Assembly (NCBI GenBank): GCA_020073305.1
Contig: JAIQFK010000001.1
Location: 62,001-126,000 of the forward strand
DNA length: 64,000 bases
Origin: Terriglobia bacterium
GTDB lineage: Bacteria; Acidobacteriota; Terriglobia; Bryobacterales; Bryobacteraceae
Direction: 5' to 3'
Position numbers and translations under genes: made by a program
The notes under the pieces: generated by a model
Told to the model about the DNA's origin: nothing
Databases searched by the model: none
The model's input: the letters and a program-made list of their open reading frames with translations, nothing else
Shown here: piece after piece, positions 16,092-25,392 of the stretch
Numbering within the stretch: the first letter of the stretch is position 1
Layout: each line of letters starts with the position of its first letter

Positions 16092-17840
16092 ATGCGAAAT
16101 CTCTGGTTGGCGGGGATGCTGGTTGCCGGTACGGCGACGATGTGGGCGCAGGGAGATCCGCCCTCGCGCGTGGCGCGGTTGAATTTTCTGGAGGGCTCGG
16201 TTTCCTTCCAGGCGGCGGGCCACGACGACTGGACGGCCGCCACTCCCAATTACCCGTTAACTGTGGGCGACCACTTGTGGGCCGATGAACGCTCGCGCGC
16301 CGAACTGCATATCGGTTCCACCGCGATCCGGATGGATTCGCACACCGCGATTGCGTTCCTGAATCTCGACGACCGCATGACGCAAGTGCGCCTGTCGGAT
16401 GGCACGGTCAATGTTTCGATCCGCTACCTGGACGAGAACGAAAGCTATGAGGTGGACACTCCGAACGGAGCGGTTACGCTCTTGCGCCCGGGCCGGTATC
16501 GCATTGATGCCGACCCCGACCGCCAGGTGACCTCCGTGACGGTGCGTGGCGGCGAAGCCGAGGTGACGGCGGGCGGCGCTGCGTTTCCCGTGCATCCGCG
16601 CCAGACTGCTTACATCACCGGCGCCGAGCAACCTAATACCGAAGTGGCCGGCGCCGGACCGTCGGACGATTTTGATCACTGGTGGGAGAGCCGCGATGAT
16701 CGCGACGATCGCCGGCCACCGCCGCGCTACGTATCGCGGGAGATGAACGGTTATGAGGATCTGGATGACTACGGCACCTGGCGCGATTACCCCGGCTACG
16801 GTCCGTGCTGGGCTCCGCGCGTAAGCGCCGGCTGGGCGCCCTATCACAATGGCCATTGGGTGTGGGTCGAGCCGTGGGGCTGGACGTGGGTGGATGATGC
16901 GCCTTGGGGTTTTGCGCCCTTTCACTACGGCCGCTGGGCGTTCTATGGCGGCGGATGGATCTGGGCTCCCGGCGCCATTGCGGTGCGACCGGTGTACGCC
17001 CCGGCGCTGGTTGCCTGGGTTGGCGGCGCGCACTTTGGAGTTGCGGTTGGAATTGGATCCGGAGTCGGCTGGTTTCCGCTGGGACCGCGTGAAGCTTACA
17101 TTCCCGCGTACCGCGTGAGCAACACCTATATCAATCGAGTCAACGTGACGAACGTGACGAATGTCACCAACGTGACTAACGTGACCAACGTCACGTACGT
17201 GAATCAGAGAGTGCCCGGCGCTGTGACAGCGGTTTCACGCGCCGACTTCGCTGCGTCGCGGCCCGTAGCGCGCGTGGCCGTGGCCGTTCCGCCGAGCGCC
17301 GTCGCTTCGGCGACGGTTACGACTCGGGAGATGCCGGTCTCCAGGCAGGAAGCCTTCGCGGCGCGTCCCGCAACCAGCGTCGCCGTGGCTCATCCGTCGC
17401 AGCAGATTCTGCGCACGCCGGTGGTGACCAAGACGCCGCCGCCCGCTGCAACCGCTACGCTAGCGCGGCCGGCCAATGCTTATAGGCCTCCAGCGGTATA
17501 TCAACCGGCGCAGGGAAACCGGCCTGTGCAGCCCACCACGCCGTCACGGCCGGCCGTTCAAGCCGAGCCGGTGTACCGGCCGCCGACGACCTCCTCGCAA
17601 CCGAGCAGGCCCCAGACGCAGTCTCAGCCTCCGGCACAGCCGACGTACCGTCCGCAGACTCCGGCACAGCCGACTTACCGTCCGCAGACTCAGACGCAGC
17701 CAACTTACCGCCAGCCGGCGGGGCAAGCGCGCACCGAAAGTGCACCGCCGCCGCATCAGCATGGGCCGGACCGTCCGCCTGCCGCGGAGCGCCGCCAGCA
17801 GTCTGAACGTCCGCGTCAGGAGAAGGAAAAGTCCAAGTAA
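16092..17840 (+). CDS. FecR-domain/DUF6600-like exported protein with NVT repeats
   Basis: The start at ATG 16092 has AGGAGG 5 nt upstream (16081-16086), better than the upstream start of the open frame. The protein has 582 residues. An N-terminal signal peptide ('LWLAGMLVAGTATMWAQG') is followed by a FecR-like beta domain ('ARLNFLEGSVSFQ', 'GDHLWADERSRAELHIG', 'VDTPNGAVTLLRPGRYRI'). A Trp/Gly/Tyr-rich part typical of DUF6600 follows ('GHWVWVEPWGWTWVDDAPWGFAPFHYG'-type region, residues about 255-300). Next come six NVT triplets and a long Pro/Gln/Thr-rich low-complexity tail with 'QPTYRPQT' units. It is probably a periplasmic or cell-surface protein of unknown role. Such proteins are frequent in Acidobacteriota. 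Confidence 0.8.
   Translation: MRNLWLAGMLVAGTATMWAQGDPPSRVARLNFLEGSVSFQAAGHDDWTAATPNYPLTVGDHLWADERSRAELHIGSTAIRMDSHTAIAFLNLDDRMTQVRLSDGTVNVSIRYLDENESYEVDTPNGAVTLLRPGRYRIDADPDRQVTSVTVRGGEAEVTAGGAAFPVHPRQTAYITGAEQPNTEVAGAGPSDDFDHWWESRDDRDDRRPPPRYVSREMNGYEDLDDYGTWRDYPGYGPCWAPRVSAGWAPYHNGHWVWVEPWGWTWVDDAPWGFAPFHYGRWAFYGGGWIWAPGAIAVRPVYAPALVAWVGGAHFGVAVGIGSGVGWFPLGPREAYIPAYRVSNTYINRVNVTNVTNVTNVTNVTNVTYVNQRVPGAVTAVSRADFAASRPVARVAVAVPPSAVASATVTTREMPVSRQEAFAARPATSVAVAHPSQQILRTPVVTKTPPPAATATLARPANAYRPPAVYQPAQGNRPVQPTTPSRPAVQAEPVYRPPTTSSQPSRPQTQSQPPAQPTYRPQTPAQPTYRPQTQTQPTYRQPAGQARTESAPPPHQHGPDRPPAAERRQQSERPRQEKEKSK
17142..17195 (+). repeat. Six 9-nt tandem units encoding (Asn-Val-Thr)6
   Basis: The units AACGTGACG, AACGTGACG, AATGTCACC, AACGTGACT, AACGTGACC and AACGTCACG follow each other without gaps. 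The protein repeat is exact, but codons differ by silent changes, so selection seems to keep the peptide. A seventh related unit (TACGTG) follows. Confidence 0.85.
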
Positions 17841-17842
17841 CC

Positions 17843-18337
17843 TCAGCCAACGGCGGTGGCTTCGCGGATCAGCCGGTCGATGTCTGCTGAGCCGGGGCAC
17901 GTTTTCGATGCCCGGATTTCCCGGTGCATGATGACGTGATCGCGGTCGAGCGGAATCTTCCAGCGGCCGGCGATCTCGCGCACCAGGGCCGCGCTGGCCC
18001 GGTACTGCTCGTCGGGCCACGCATCCTGCGGCTGGCCCTCGTGCTCGATGCCGATGGTGTAGAAGTTGGGATTGACTTTGGGGTCGATGAGGCGCCAAGT
18101 GGGCTGTACGACGATGCCGGCGTGGAAGGCGGTGTCGGTTTCTTGGACGAACCGGTGCACGTTTCCGGATTTGCCGACGCCGTAGTGGGCGGAGACCGAG
18201 GATCGCGGATCACGAAACGTGAGTCCGGCGCTTTCGAGCGAGCCGACGATGATGTGAATCACGATGGCTTTGGGCTCGAATCCGCGGCGTCCCTTGCGGA
18301 AGTTTTCGGCGGCGGCGCCGATCCAGTCGGACTGCAT
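17843..18337 (-). CDS. N-acetylmuramoyl-L-alanine amidase (Amidase_2/PGRP fold)
   Basis: The start ATG at 18337 follows the upstream stop by 4 nt, giving 164 residues. The fold signature is 'KAIVIHIIVGSLESAG' (zinc His), 'SVSAHYGVGKSGNVHRFVQETDTAFHAG', 'FYTIGIEHEGQPQDAWPDEQY', and 'HVIMHREI...KTCPGSADID', with the second zinc ligands His and the Cys of CPG. It should cut the amide bond between MurNAc and L-Ala in peptidoglycan. There is no signal peptide, so it may be cytoplasmic and act in cell-wall recycling, or be exported by another route. The membrane gene directly upstream is co-oriented and likely co-transcribed. Confidence 0.85.
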   Translation of the reverse strand: MQSDWIGAAAENFRKGRRGFEPKAIVIHIIVGSLESAGLTFRDPRSSVSAHYGVGKSGNVHRFVQETDTAFHAGIVVQPTWRLIDPKVNPNFYTIGIEHEGQPQDAWPDEQYRASAALVREIAGRWKIPLDRDHVIMHREIRASKTCPGSADIDRLIREATAVG

Positions 18338-18341
18338 CGAA

Positions 18342-19289
18342 TCAGCCTGCCGCGCCGGTAAGGGAGAGATCGCCCTTTTCGCCACCCGGTGAAAGAGCAG
18401 ACGAGACAGCGGCGCCGGGCGGTGACTGCCGCTGCTCGCGATGCGCCTGCTCCTTCCGCGCGAGAACCGGCCGGAAACCCACCAGGTCCTTCAGCGCGTT
18501 ATACCAGAACGGCGCTCCCAAGCTGAGCAACATGGCGGAGAGCGCGATTCCGGGAAGTTGGGTCCAACTGCGGGATTGCGGCAGGATGGCGTAAGCGGCT
18601 GCGCCACCGGCGGCGAGGCGCCGCAACAGGTCGAGAGCGTCGAGTTGCAGACCGGCCGCGACCAGAATCGCGAGCACGCCGGCAACCAGGCGCGTGTGCC
18701 GGGCAAAGCGATGCGTCACGCGATCCATGGTTTCGTCGAAACAGGCGTGCAGGCGTCCGGCGAACTGGCTGGGCGCTTCGGTGACCACGGCGATGCTGTG
18801 ACGCAGCGGAGCCGGCAACTCGGGGCGCAGCGCCTCCAGTTTGAGCGCCAGCAGATGGATGTTATCGAGCACCTCGGCGGGATTGGCGATTCCATTGGTT
18901 TCGAGCGCGCGCTTCAGAGTGGATCGCGCGTACTCGTCGAGCGATTTGCCACCCGGTTCCTGGCCCGCCGCCAATTCCAACAGAATGCGCGTGAGCTCTT
19001 CGCGCTGGATGACCGTGCCGATTTTCCCGCCGGCTCGTGCGATGAGCGGATGGCGGAGCGCCGCTGTGGCGATCTGGTTCAGGCAGAACGGGGTAATTTT
19101 GGGGTCGATCTGATTCAGGATCGTCACGATGCCGCGAATCAAGTGCCGGCCACGCCAGCCCAGCGCACCTGTAATCAACTGCGTCAGCACGGTCACTGGA
19201 ATACTGACCAGCAGCATGACGACGGAGAATCCAATGAGAATGTCGAGGGACTTGAGCACTTCTACCCCGATTATAGGAAGCGGTGTCAA
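18342..19289 (-). CDS. Membrane protein of unknown function next to amidase
   Basis: This 315-residue protein starts at ATG 19289. It has an N-terminal transmembrane segment ('LIGFSVVMLLVSIPVTVLTQL'-type region around residues 18-40), a long soluble helical middle, and two further hydrophobic segments near residues 200-220 and 245-265, followed by a Lys/Arg/Gln-rich C-terminus. No enzyme motif is visible. The amidase gene starts 4 nt after it, so both may act in cell-wall work. Its family was not recognised. Confidence 0.65.
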   Translation of the reverse strand: MTPLPIIGVEVLKSLDILIGFSVVMLLVSIPVTVLTQLITGALGWRGRHLIRGIVTILNQIDPKITPFCLNQIATAALRHPLIARAGGKIGTVIQREELTRILLELAAGQEPGGKSLDEYARSTLKRALETNGIANPAEVLDNIHLLALKLEALRPELPAPLRHSIAVVTEAPSQFAGRLHACFDETMDRVTHRFARHTRLVAGVLAILVAAGLQLDALDLLRRLAAGGAAAYAILPQSRSWTQLPGIALSAMLLSLGAPFWYNALKDLVGFRPVLARKEQAHREQRQSPPGAAVSSALSPGGEKGDLSLTGAAG

Positions 19290-19326
19290 GACAAACGGCC
19301 GTTTCGCTTGATAGGATGCAGGGCAT

Positions 19327-20166
19327 ATGATGACCCGGAGATCTGTTATGGAAACGCTGGCGGTGAGCGCACTGGCGTCGTCGTCGTCGACATCGGCTGC
19401 GCCGCTGAAGGGCCGGCTGAAGCAAGCGGTGTCGCGGTGGTGCTACGAAAAATACAGCCTGGATGACGTGTGCAAAGCCGCCGTGCGGATTGGCCTCAAG
19501 GGCATTGATCTAATTGATTCCAAAGACTGGCCCACGGTGCAGAAATACGGCCTGGTGCCTTCGATGACGCCGGGCGCGGGCACCATTCCCGACGGGCTCA
19601 ACCGCAAAGAAAACCACGATCGCCTGGAGAAAGAGTTCCGCGAGAACATCGAGAAGGCCGCCAAGGCCGGGGTGCCGAACGTGATCACGTTTTCGGGAAA
19701 CCGGCGCGGTTTACCCGACGATGTGGGCATTGAGAACTGTGTGACTGGCTTGAACCGGGTGAAGAAAATCGCCCAGGATCACAACGTCATGATCTGCGTC
19801 GAGCTGCTCAACAGCAAGGTGGACCATCACGACTATCAGTGCGATCACACGGCGTGGGGCGTCGAAGTGATCAAGCGGGTGGATTCGCCGAAGGTGAAGC
19901 TGCTCTACGACATCTACCATATGCAGATCATGGAAGGCGACGTAATCCGCACCATCCGCCAGAACATCCAGTACCTGGCGCACTTTCACACGGGCGGCGT
20001 TCCGGGCCGGCACGAGATCGACAGCACGCAGGAACTGAACTACGGCGCAGTCGCCAAGGCGATTGTGGACCTTGGTTTTCAAGGCTACCTGGCGCACGAG
20101 TTTGTGCCTGCGGGCAAAGATCCGATCCAGTCGCTCGAAGACGCAGTGAAGCTGTGCGACGCGTAA
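19327..20166 (+). CDS. Hydroxypyruvate isomerase-like TIM-barrel protein with Tat signal
   Basis: This 279-residue protein begins MMTRRSVMETL, a twin-arginine type leader (residues 1-25), followed by an AP endonuclease 2/xylose isomerase-like TIM barrel. Metal-binding acidic and His residues appear in 'MICVELLNSKVDHHDY', 'KLLYDIYHMQIMEGD' and 'HFHTGGVPGRHEID', with a final Glu in 'GYLAHEF'. This arrangement is typical of the Hyi family. The reaction may be hydroxypyruvate to tartronate semialdehyde or a sugar epimerisation, and the sequence does not decide. Export to the periplasm would be unusual for glyoxylate metabolism and suggests sugar catabolism outside the cytoplasm. Confidence 0.82.
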   Translation: MMTRRSVMETLAVSALASSSSTSAAPLKGRLKQAVSRWCYEKYSLDDVCKAAVRIGLKGIDLIDSKDWPTVQKYGLVPSMTPGAGTIPDGLNRKENHDRLEKEFRENIEKAAKAGVPNVITFSGNRRGLPDDVGIENCVTGLNRVKKIAQDHNVMICVELLNSKVDHHDYQCDHTAWGVEVIKRVDSPKVKLLYDIYHMQIMEGDVIRTIRQNIQYLAHFHTGGVPGRHEIDSTQELNYGAVAKAIVDLGFQGYLAHEFVPAGKDPIQSLEDAVKLCDA

Positions 20167-20228
20167 GAGAAATGCGGCTGTCCCCGGGATTCCCCCCCTC
20201 GTGGAAACGCTAAAACGTAAAGACGCCG

Positions 20229-20609
20229 ATGTTCCGGAAAGCGCTTGAAGAGGGGATAAGGTTCGCAGCGGATGGACGAGCGGATCACGCCATCAGGGTA
20301 CTCGACGCAGCATTGAGGCTTGCCGTCGAAGGCGGCGAAAAGAACTGGGCTTCCCTGATCGCGCGCAATCTAGCCGTTATCTGCGAACACGAAAATCAGC
20401 TCGATCGCGCGATTGACTGTCTGAGGTCGGTAGTGGATCGGGTCCCTGATGATCGGAGGATACTCTTCCAGCTTGGAACCCTGTACGAGCGTGCCGGAAA
20501 GCCCGAAGAGGCCGCAGCAGCATTTCGCGCCAGTTTGCAGCTGAGCAAGGAGAACCAAGACGGGGATCTCTTAGAGCTTCTCGATGCGCGCGGTTACAGG
20601 CCGACCTGA
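20229..20609 (+). CDS. TPR-repeat protein
   Basis: This 126-residue protein has three helix pairs that match tetratricopeptide repeats: 'ADHAIRVLDAALRLAVEGG', 'ENQLDRAIDCLRSVVDRVP', and 'GTLYERAGKPEEAAAAFRASLQ'. It has no signal peptide or membrane segment and probably acts as a small adaptor in the cytoplasm. The partner is unknown. It lies 62 nt after the Hyi-like gene in the same direction, but there is no clear ribosome-binding site. Confidence 0.72.
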   Translation: MFRKALEEGIRFAADGRADHAIRVLDAALRLAVEGGEKNWASLIARNLAVICEHENQLDRAIDCLRSVVDRVPDDRRILFQLGTLYERAGKPEEAAAAFRASLQLSKENQDGDLLELLDARGYRPT

Positions 20610-20711
20610 GTTAGGGGAAAAGCCAGGAAAAGCCAGGGACAGGAAGCTGTGAAAAAATCGCCGCTCACTGGCGACGGTGAGGCGTCTGGACTCACAGCGA
20701 AAGCCAGGAAG

Positions 20712-20790
20712 GGGGACAGGCACCACTGTCCACGACGAACGGGCTGGTTGTTTGTGAGTTTCTCGATTAGGGACAGTGGAGCCAGTCCCC
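20712..20790. repeat. Repeat family 2, copy 1 (hairpin between convergent genes)
   Basis: The left arm GGGGACAGGCACCACTGTCC and the reverse complement of the right arm, GGGGACTGGCTCCACTGTCC, match at 18 of 20 positions. About 38 nt separate the arms. The element fills most of the gap between the TPR gene and the convergent TonB receptor gene, so it may serve as a bidirectional terminator. The rest of the 20610-20812 gap holds short AAAGCCAGG motifs and nothing coding. Confidence 0.85.
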
Positions 20791-20812
20791 GCGCGATGGT
20801 AAGCGCGCCCGA

Positions 20813-23800
20813 CTAAAAGCGATATTTCAATCCAAACTGAATCTGGCGCATGGGGATGGCCAGCGAGGTAATGACGCCGGCTGATCCCGGACCGTCGTCG
20901 ATATAGTTGTCGGGCTGAGCGAAATTCGGATGATTCAGCATGTTAAAGAACTCCGCGCGGAATTCCAGCCGTTGTGACTCGGTAATGGCGAATTCCTTGC
21001 GGATGGATCCGTCGAGGATCTTCTGGCCGGGGCCTTCGAGAATGTTGCGGCCGGCGTTGCCGAACGTGAAGTCAGCGGGAAACGGGAAGGCGTTGATATC
21101 GAACCAGAGAGAGGGATCCCGCTGGCCGCTGGGGAGGTTGCCGTCGGCGATGCGATTGGTGCGCACCAGGCCTTGCGAGCCGGTGTTTGAAGGATCGTAC
21201 CCGAGCGTGGGCGTGAACCAGAATCCGCTCGCCATGGAGAGGATGCCGCCGAGGTGCCAGCCACCGAACGCAAGATCCATTGCGCGGTTGCTGTTGAGAT
21301 ACGTCCGACCGCGTCCGAAGGGAAGTTCGTAATCGAAGCTGAACACCCAGCGCAAGCGCTGATCGAAATCGGCCAACCCTTTTTCGGGGATGAGATCATG
21401 CGAGTTCTGCGGAAATGGCTGGGCGCAGCAGATTTCGGGAAGGTCATTGATCGCCTTGCTGAATGTAAAGGCACTCAGGAACGAAAGACCGTGGGTGTAG
21501 CGCTTTTCGACCTTGAACTGCAGCGAGTGATAGGTGGAGTTGCCGCGATTCTGAATCGATGAGAAGGGGCCGAAGTTGGGATATGGCCGGCGGGATTGGA
21601 CGTCGCCGGGGCCCGGCAAGGCCACCTGGTTCTGGTCTGTGAGCACTTGAAGATGAGTGCCCTTGGAACCGGCATAGGCGAGTTCCACGGCCACGGCTGA
21701 CGGCAGTTGCTGTTGAACGGCGAAGTTCCACTGCTCGTAGTACGGCGTTTTCAGGCGCGTGTCGGCGCTGGTGACCGGCGGGTCGACGGCCTTTGTAGGA
21801 TCGAGCGGCGGGAATCCCTGCGCGACGGTCACCAGGGGCGTGATCCCATCACTAATAAAGAACGGCTGATAGTAGAACGGGACGTTGTATGCAAGCTGAA
21901 GAGGCGCGGCGGTGCGGATTTCCTGGCCGCTGTAGAACATGCCGAATGCACTGCGGATGACGGTGCGGCTGCTACTAAACGGACTCCAGGCGAAGCCGAT
22001 GCGCGGCGCGAAGTTGAGGTGATCCACGTCAATGAGACCGCGGGAGGCGCCATTCTGGTTGGCCACGATCAGTGATCCGGTTGCGTAATCGAAATTGCTC
22101 TGCTTGTTGTTGACTTCGACCAGAGGCGAGACGTACTCGTAGCGCAGTCCCAGGTTCAACGTGAAATGGCTGCTTACCTTGAAATCGTCCTGAACGAAGA
22201 GGCTCGGCACGTGCTGCCGGTTGCCCAGATTCATAAGAGAGGAAATCGTGGCGGTCTGGGGAATGCCCAGCAACTCGTCGGCAATTGAAATTCCGCCGTC
22301 GCTATCCGCCGGGTTCTGTGTGAATCGCCCGGTGAAAGTGAAGGTTCCACGAGGCGAGGCCAACTGGAAGATGTTGAACTGGCTCCAACGCATTTCACCG
22401 CCGAGCTTGATGGTGTGCCTCCCGCGTATGAGGCTGACAACGTCGGTGATCTGGCGCTCTTCACTGGAGAGAATGGTGGGCGCGAACTGTGGATCGCCGA
22501 CGCGGCGGTACCCGTTAGGGGAGAACAGGGTGAGGCCGTTTGTGGGCGGATTGTCGGGGACTCCGGCGACGCGCAGGTCATCGGGAGGGAGGGTGTTGCC
22601 GCCGATTGGGACTCCGCGGCGGATGTGCACGTAATTGAACCCTACGCGGAACTCATTCAAGGTGGACGGCGTAAAGGTGCGGGTGTAGCCGAGAGACGCG
22701 CCCATGGTGTCCTCGAAGCCGTTCCCGGTGCTGGAGCCGCCTCCGTTGGCCAGGCCGGGCAGAGGCGCGGGGCGTACATCGGTGCGCCCGCTCATGGAGT
22801 AACGCAGGAAGAGCTGGTCGACGCTGGACATGTTGTAGTCGCCGCGGAAGTCTCCCTGATCAATGCGGTCCTGCTCGGTGGGAGAGGTGACATAGTTGTT
22901 GCGGAGCTTGCCGGGCTCGGTCGGCAAAGGATAGAGGTTCATGATGGCCTGCGCCACAGGATTGATGCGGCCGGCGGGAACCATGTTGCCGGCGAAGGGC
23001 TGGCGGGTGTTGGTAGCCGGGTCGTACGTGGCGGGGTCGTAAATGACGGCATTGCCGGCTCCGGAGAAATCACCTACGCGTTGCGCGGCATCCGGAACGG
23101 AAGATACGAAAGTCAACGGATTGCGGATGACGGTTCCCTGATAGTCTCCGAACCAGAAGAGCTTGTTTTTCCGGATGGGGCCGCCGATGGTAGCGCCGAA
23201 CTGATTCTGTTTGAAGGAGGCCTTCTTGGCAGCCGGATCCTCAAAAAAATCCCGCGCGTCCAGGGCGGAGTTGCGGAAAAACTCGAACGCCGAGCCGTGA
23301 TAGGCGTTGTTTCCCGATTTAATCACCGCATTGATGGCGGCTCCGCCGCTACGGCCGAACTCGGCGGAGAACGAGTTGGTCTGGATCTTGAACTCCTGGA
23401 TGGCATCTACGCTGGTGCGCAGGATCACGCCGCCATTGTCGTTGGAGTTGTTGTCGATGCCGTCGAGAAGGAAGTTGTTCAGGGTTCCGCGGGCGCCATT
23501 GGAAACGAAGCTGTTCAAGCCGCCGGTGCTGCTGCCGCCGGTGTTGCCATTCGTGCCTGAGCTGGTGCGGACGACGCCAGTGGTCAAGGTCGCCAGCTGA
23601 ATGTAGTCCCGCCCGTTGAGGGGGAGTTCGGTGATCTGGCCGGAAGAGATGACCTGGCCTAGAGACGACGTTTCCGCCTGGATGACAGGGGCTTCGGCCG
23701 ACACAACGATGTTTTCGTTCACCGCGCCGACGAGCATGTCGAAATCGAGGTTGATGCGGTCCTGGACGCGCAGCAGGATGTTCTCGTGGGTCTCGGTCTT

Positions 23801-24055
23801 AAATCCCGCGGCCTCGGCGATTACGTTGTAGGTCCCGGCGCGAAGCGGCGGGGAAGCATAATTGCCGCCGGCGTCGGCGTGAACGGACGCCCGCGTGCCG
23901 GTCGACGTCTCCAGGAAGGTGATCGTCGCGGAGGGCAAGGCGGCGCCGCTTGGGTCACGTATAGCGCCAACGATGGTGGCGGTGTCCACCTGCGCGAACG
24001 CAGATGCCACGAAAAGGCACAGCAAGGGGATTTGCCACAACGCATGACGGGTCAT
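20813..24055 (-). CDS. TonB-dependent receptor, Oar-like with carboxypeptidase-regulatory domain
   Basis: The start ATG at 24055 has GAGGAGG about 10 nt upstream. The protein has about 1080 residues. A signal peptide ('LLCLFVASAFAQ') is followed by a CarboxypepD_reg-like domain ('TIVGAIRDPSGAALPSATITFLE'-type region, residues 25-100), a plug ('TELPLNGRDYIQLATLTTGV', 'NFLLDGIDNNSND'), and a long beta-barrel ('GGPIRKNKLFWFGDYQGT', 'FNIFQLASPRGTFTFTGRF', 'NLGLRYEYVSP'). It ends with an aromatic residue ('QFGLKYRF'), as outer-membrane barrels do. Such Oar-like receptors are abundant in Acidobacteriota and are thought to import carbohydrates, peptides or other large substrates using TonB energy. 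No neighbouring SusD-like gene is present. Confidence 0.92.
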   Translation of the reverse strand: MTRHALWQIPLLCLFVASAFAQVDTATIVGAIRDPSGAALPSATITFLETSTGTRASVHADAGGNYASPPLRAGTYNVIAEAAGFKTETHENILLRVQDRINLDFDMLVGAVNENIVVSAEAPVIQAETSSLGQVISSGQITELPLNGRDYIQLATLTTGVVRTSSGTNGNTGGSSTGGLNSFVSNGARGTLNNFLLDGIDNNSNDNGGVILRTSVDAIQEFKIQTNSFSAEFGRSGGAAINAVIKSGNNAYHGSAFEFFRNSALDARDFFEDPAAKKASFKQNQFGATIGGPIRKNKLFWFGDYQGTVIRNPLTFVSSVPDAAQRVGDFSGAGNAVIYDPATYDPATNTRQPFAGNMVPAGRINPVAQAIMNLYPLPTEPGKLRNNYVTSPTEQDRIDQGDFRGDYNMSSVDQLFLRYSMSGRTDVRPAPLPGLANGGGSSTGNGFEDTMGASLGYTRTFTPSTLNEFRVGFNYVHIRRGVPIGGNTLPPDDLRVAGVPDNPPTNGLTLFSPNGYRRVGDPQFAPTILSSEERQITDVVSLIRGRHTIKLGGEMRWSQFNIFQLASPRGTFTFTGRFTQNPADSDGGISIADELLGIPQTATISSLMNLGNRQHVPSLFVQDDFKVSSHFTLNLGLRYEYVSPLVEVNNKQSNFDYATGSLIVANQNGASRGLIDVDHLNFAPRIGFAWSPFSSSRTVIRSAFGMFYSGQEIRTAAPLQLAYNVPFYYQPFFISDGITPLVTVAQGFPPLDPTKAVDPPVTSADTRLKTPYYEQWNFAVQQQLPSAVAVELAYAGSKGTHLQVLTDQNQVALPGPGDVQSRRPYPNFGPFSSIQNRGNSTYHSLQFKVEKRYTHGLSFLSAFTFSKAINDLPEICCAQPFPQNSHDLIPEKGLADFDQRLRWVFSFDYELPFGRGRTYLNSNRAMDLAFGGWHLGGILSMASGFWFTPTLGYDPSNTGSQGLVRTNRIADGNLPSGQRDPSLWFDINAFPFPADFTFGNAGRNILEGPGQKILDGSIRKEFAITESQRLEFRAEFFNMLNHPNFAQPDNYIDDGPGSAGVITSLAIPMRQIQFGLKYRF

Positions 24056-24299
24056 TCTGAATGTCCTCCTCAAATTGACAGTCTCTATTTTGTATCGATC
24101 ATTGTACCGCAAGAACAGATATTCGGACTCTCAATTATGTATTAGGAAGACGGGTGGATGATGCGCGGGGATGAATTTTACAGACGTAACCGGGTTTACG
24201 AGCACGCGCGGCGGAACTCGGGGTAGAGGGCGTCGCAGCCTTCTCGCGCGTAATCCACTTCATGGTAGGCTCCTGTTGTTCTGAATACTGTAAATCAAG

Positions 24300-25256
24300 A
24301 TGCGGTCTGAAACTATGCGCCAGCGCGTCATGGAGTTGAGAAGCGCCGGATTTGGATTCATGGTGTGGCTTGCGTTGTGGGCACCAATCCGGTTTGCCGG
24401 CCGCGAGCCCGGGTTCATTGACCGGTTGTTCCTCTTGGCGCCGCTGGTGATCGTGCCGCTGGGGCTACGGCTCCAACTTCTTCCCCGTGCCGCCAGGGTG
24501 GCGCAGCCGTTGTGCGGGGCGCTTGTGGTTGTTTCCGTTCTGAGCCGCACCGGAACCGCGGCCGCGCTTCTTGCCATGCCCTGGCTGTTGCTTGGCGCGA
24601 CGTGCGCATTGATCGGGCTGCTTCGTCTCCTGCGGGGAGGACTGAGGCGTATGGACGAATGGTGCCTGAACGCAGCGCTCGTCTATTGGCCGGTCGGCTG
24701 TCTTTGGTTGGTAATTTCGCGGCTGGGAGTAAATCCGCTGGGATTCAGCGACGATATCGTGCTGCTGACGGCGGTTCACTTTCACTTTGCCGGATTCGCG
24801 GCGCTCACGATACTCGGCATGACCGGCAGATTCGCCGAAGGGATGCTGTACCGTGTGACTGCCTGGGGCGCAATCACGGGCATTCCATTCCTGGCGCTGG
24901 GTATCACGTTTTCGCCGAGCCTGGAATGCGCCGCGGCATTGCTGCTAGCGGCGAGCCTGGTTTCGGCGGCAGGGATCACGGTCTTCGTGGTGCTGCCTTC
25001 GGTGCCGCGCCGCATGGCGAAAGTGCTGTTGGCGATTTCCGCTGCCTCGCTGGTGGCGGCCATGGCGTTCGCGGGCATCTATGCGCTGGGCAAATACACC
25101 GGCGGCAACTGGCTAGAGATTCCGGAAATGGCGATGGTGCATGGGGTCGCGAATGCCGTGGGGTTTAGTTTGTGCGGGCTGATGGGATGGAACCTGGTTG
25201 GAGAAGAGGGGACAGTTGAGCGTCATGTCGGCGAAGCGCGACACCCGCGAGGATGA
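24300..25256 (+). CDS. YndJ-like multi-pass membrane protein
   Basis: This 318-residue protein has about nine predicted membrane segments of Leu, Ala, Val and Gly. The His-bearing motif 'AVHFHFAGFAALTILGM' in the middle and 'MAMVHGVANAVGFSLCG' near the C-terminus match the pattern of YndJ family proteins ('HFHFAGF' and 'HG..NA.GF'). Function is not known, though the buried His residues might bind metal. No ribosome-binding site fits the ATG at 24300 well, and ATGs at codons 6 and 11 are alternatives. It is convergent with the quinone-oxidoreductase gene, with two hairpin repeats in between. Confidence 0.6.
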   Translation: MRSETMRQRVMELRSAGFGFMVWLALWAPIRFAGREPGFIDRLFLLAPLVIVPLGLRLQLLPRAARVAQPLCGALVVVSVLSRTGTAAALLAMPWLLLGATCALIGLLRLLRGGLRRMDEWCLNAALVYWPVGCLWLVISRLGVNPLGFSDDIVLLTAVHFHFAGFAALTILGMTGRFAEGMLYRVTAWGAITGIPFLALGITFSPSLECAAALLLAASLVSAAGITVFVVLPSVPRRMAKVLLAISAASLVAAMAFAGIYALGKYTGGNWLEIPEMAMVHGVANAVGFSLCGLMGWNLVGEEGTVERHVGEARHPRG

Positions 25257-25301
25257 AAATTTGGCAAGGCCGCAATCATGAACATTCTGCAAGGGCGCGA
25301 C

Positions 25302-25381
25302 GGGGACAGGCCGCTGCGTCCACGGAGAGCGTGGCGGGACGGTAGAGATTCGCTCGATTAGGGACGCAGTAGCCAGTCCCC
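25302..25381. repeat. Repeat family 2, copy 2 (variant arms)
   Basis: The left arm GGGGACAGGCCGCTGCGTCC and the right arm, reverse complement GGGGACTGGCTACTGCGTCC, pair like copy 1, but the inner part of both arms has changed together: CTGCGTCC/GGACGCAG instead of CACTGTCC/GGACAGTG. The paired change keeps the stem. The centre of the element contains CTCGATTAGGGAC, shared with copy 1. Confidence 0.85.
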
Positions 25382-25392
25382 ATCTCGCAGAG

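Noticed and set aside
22415-23560. 381-residue plus-strand ORF inside the TonB receptor gene
   Set aside because: It is antisense to a clear TonB-dependent receptor and shows only the Gly/Ala/Val-rich composition of a GC-rich shadow frame.
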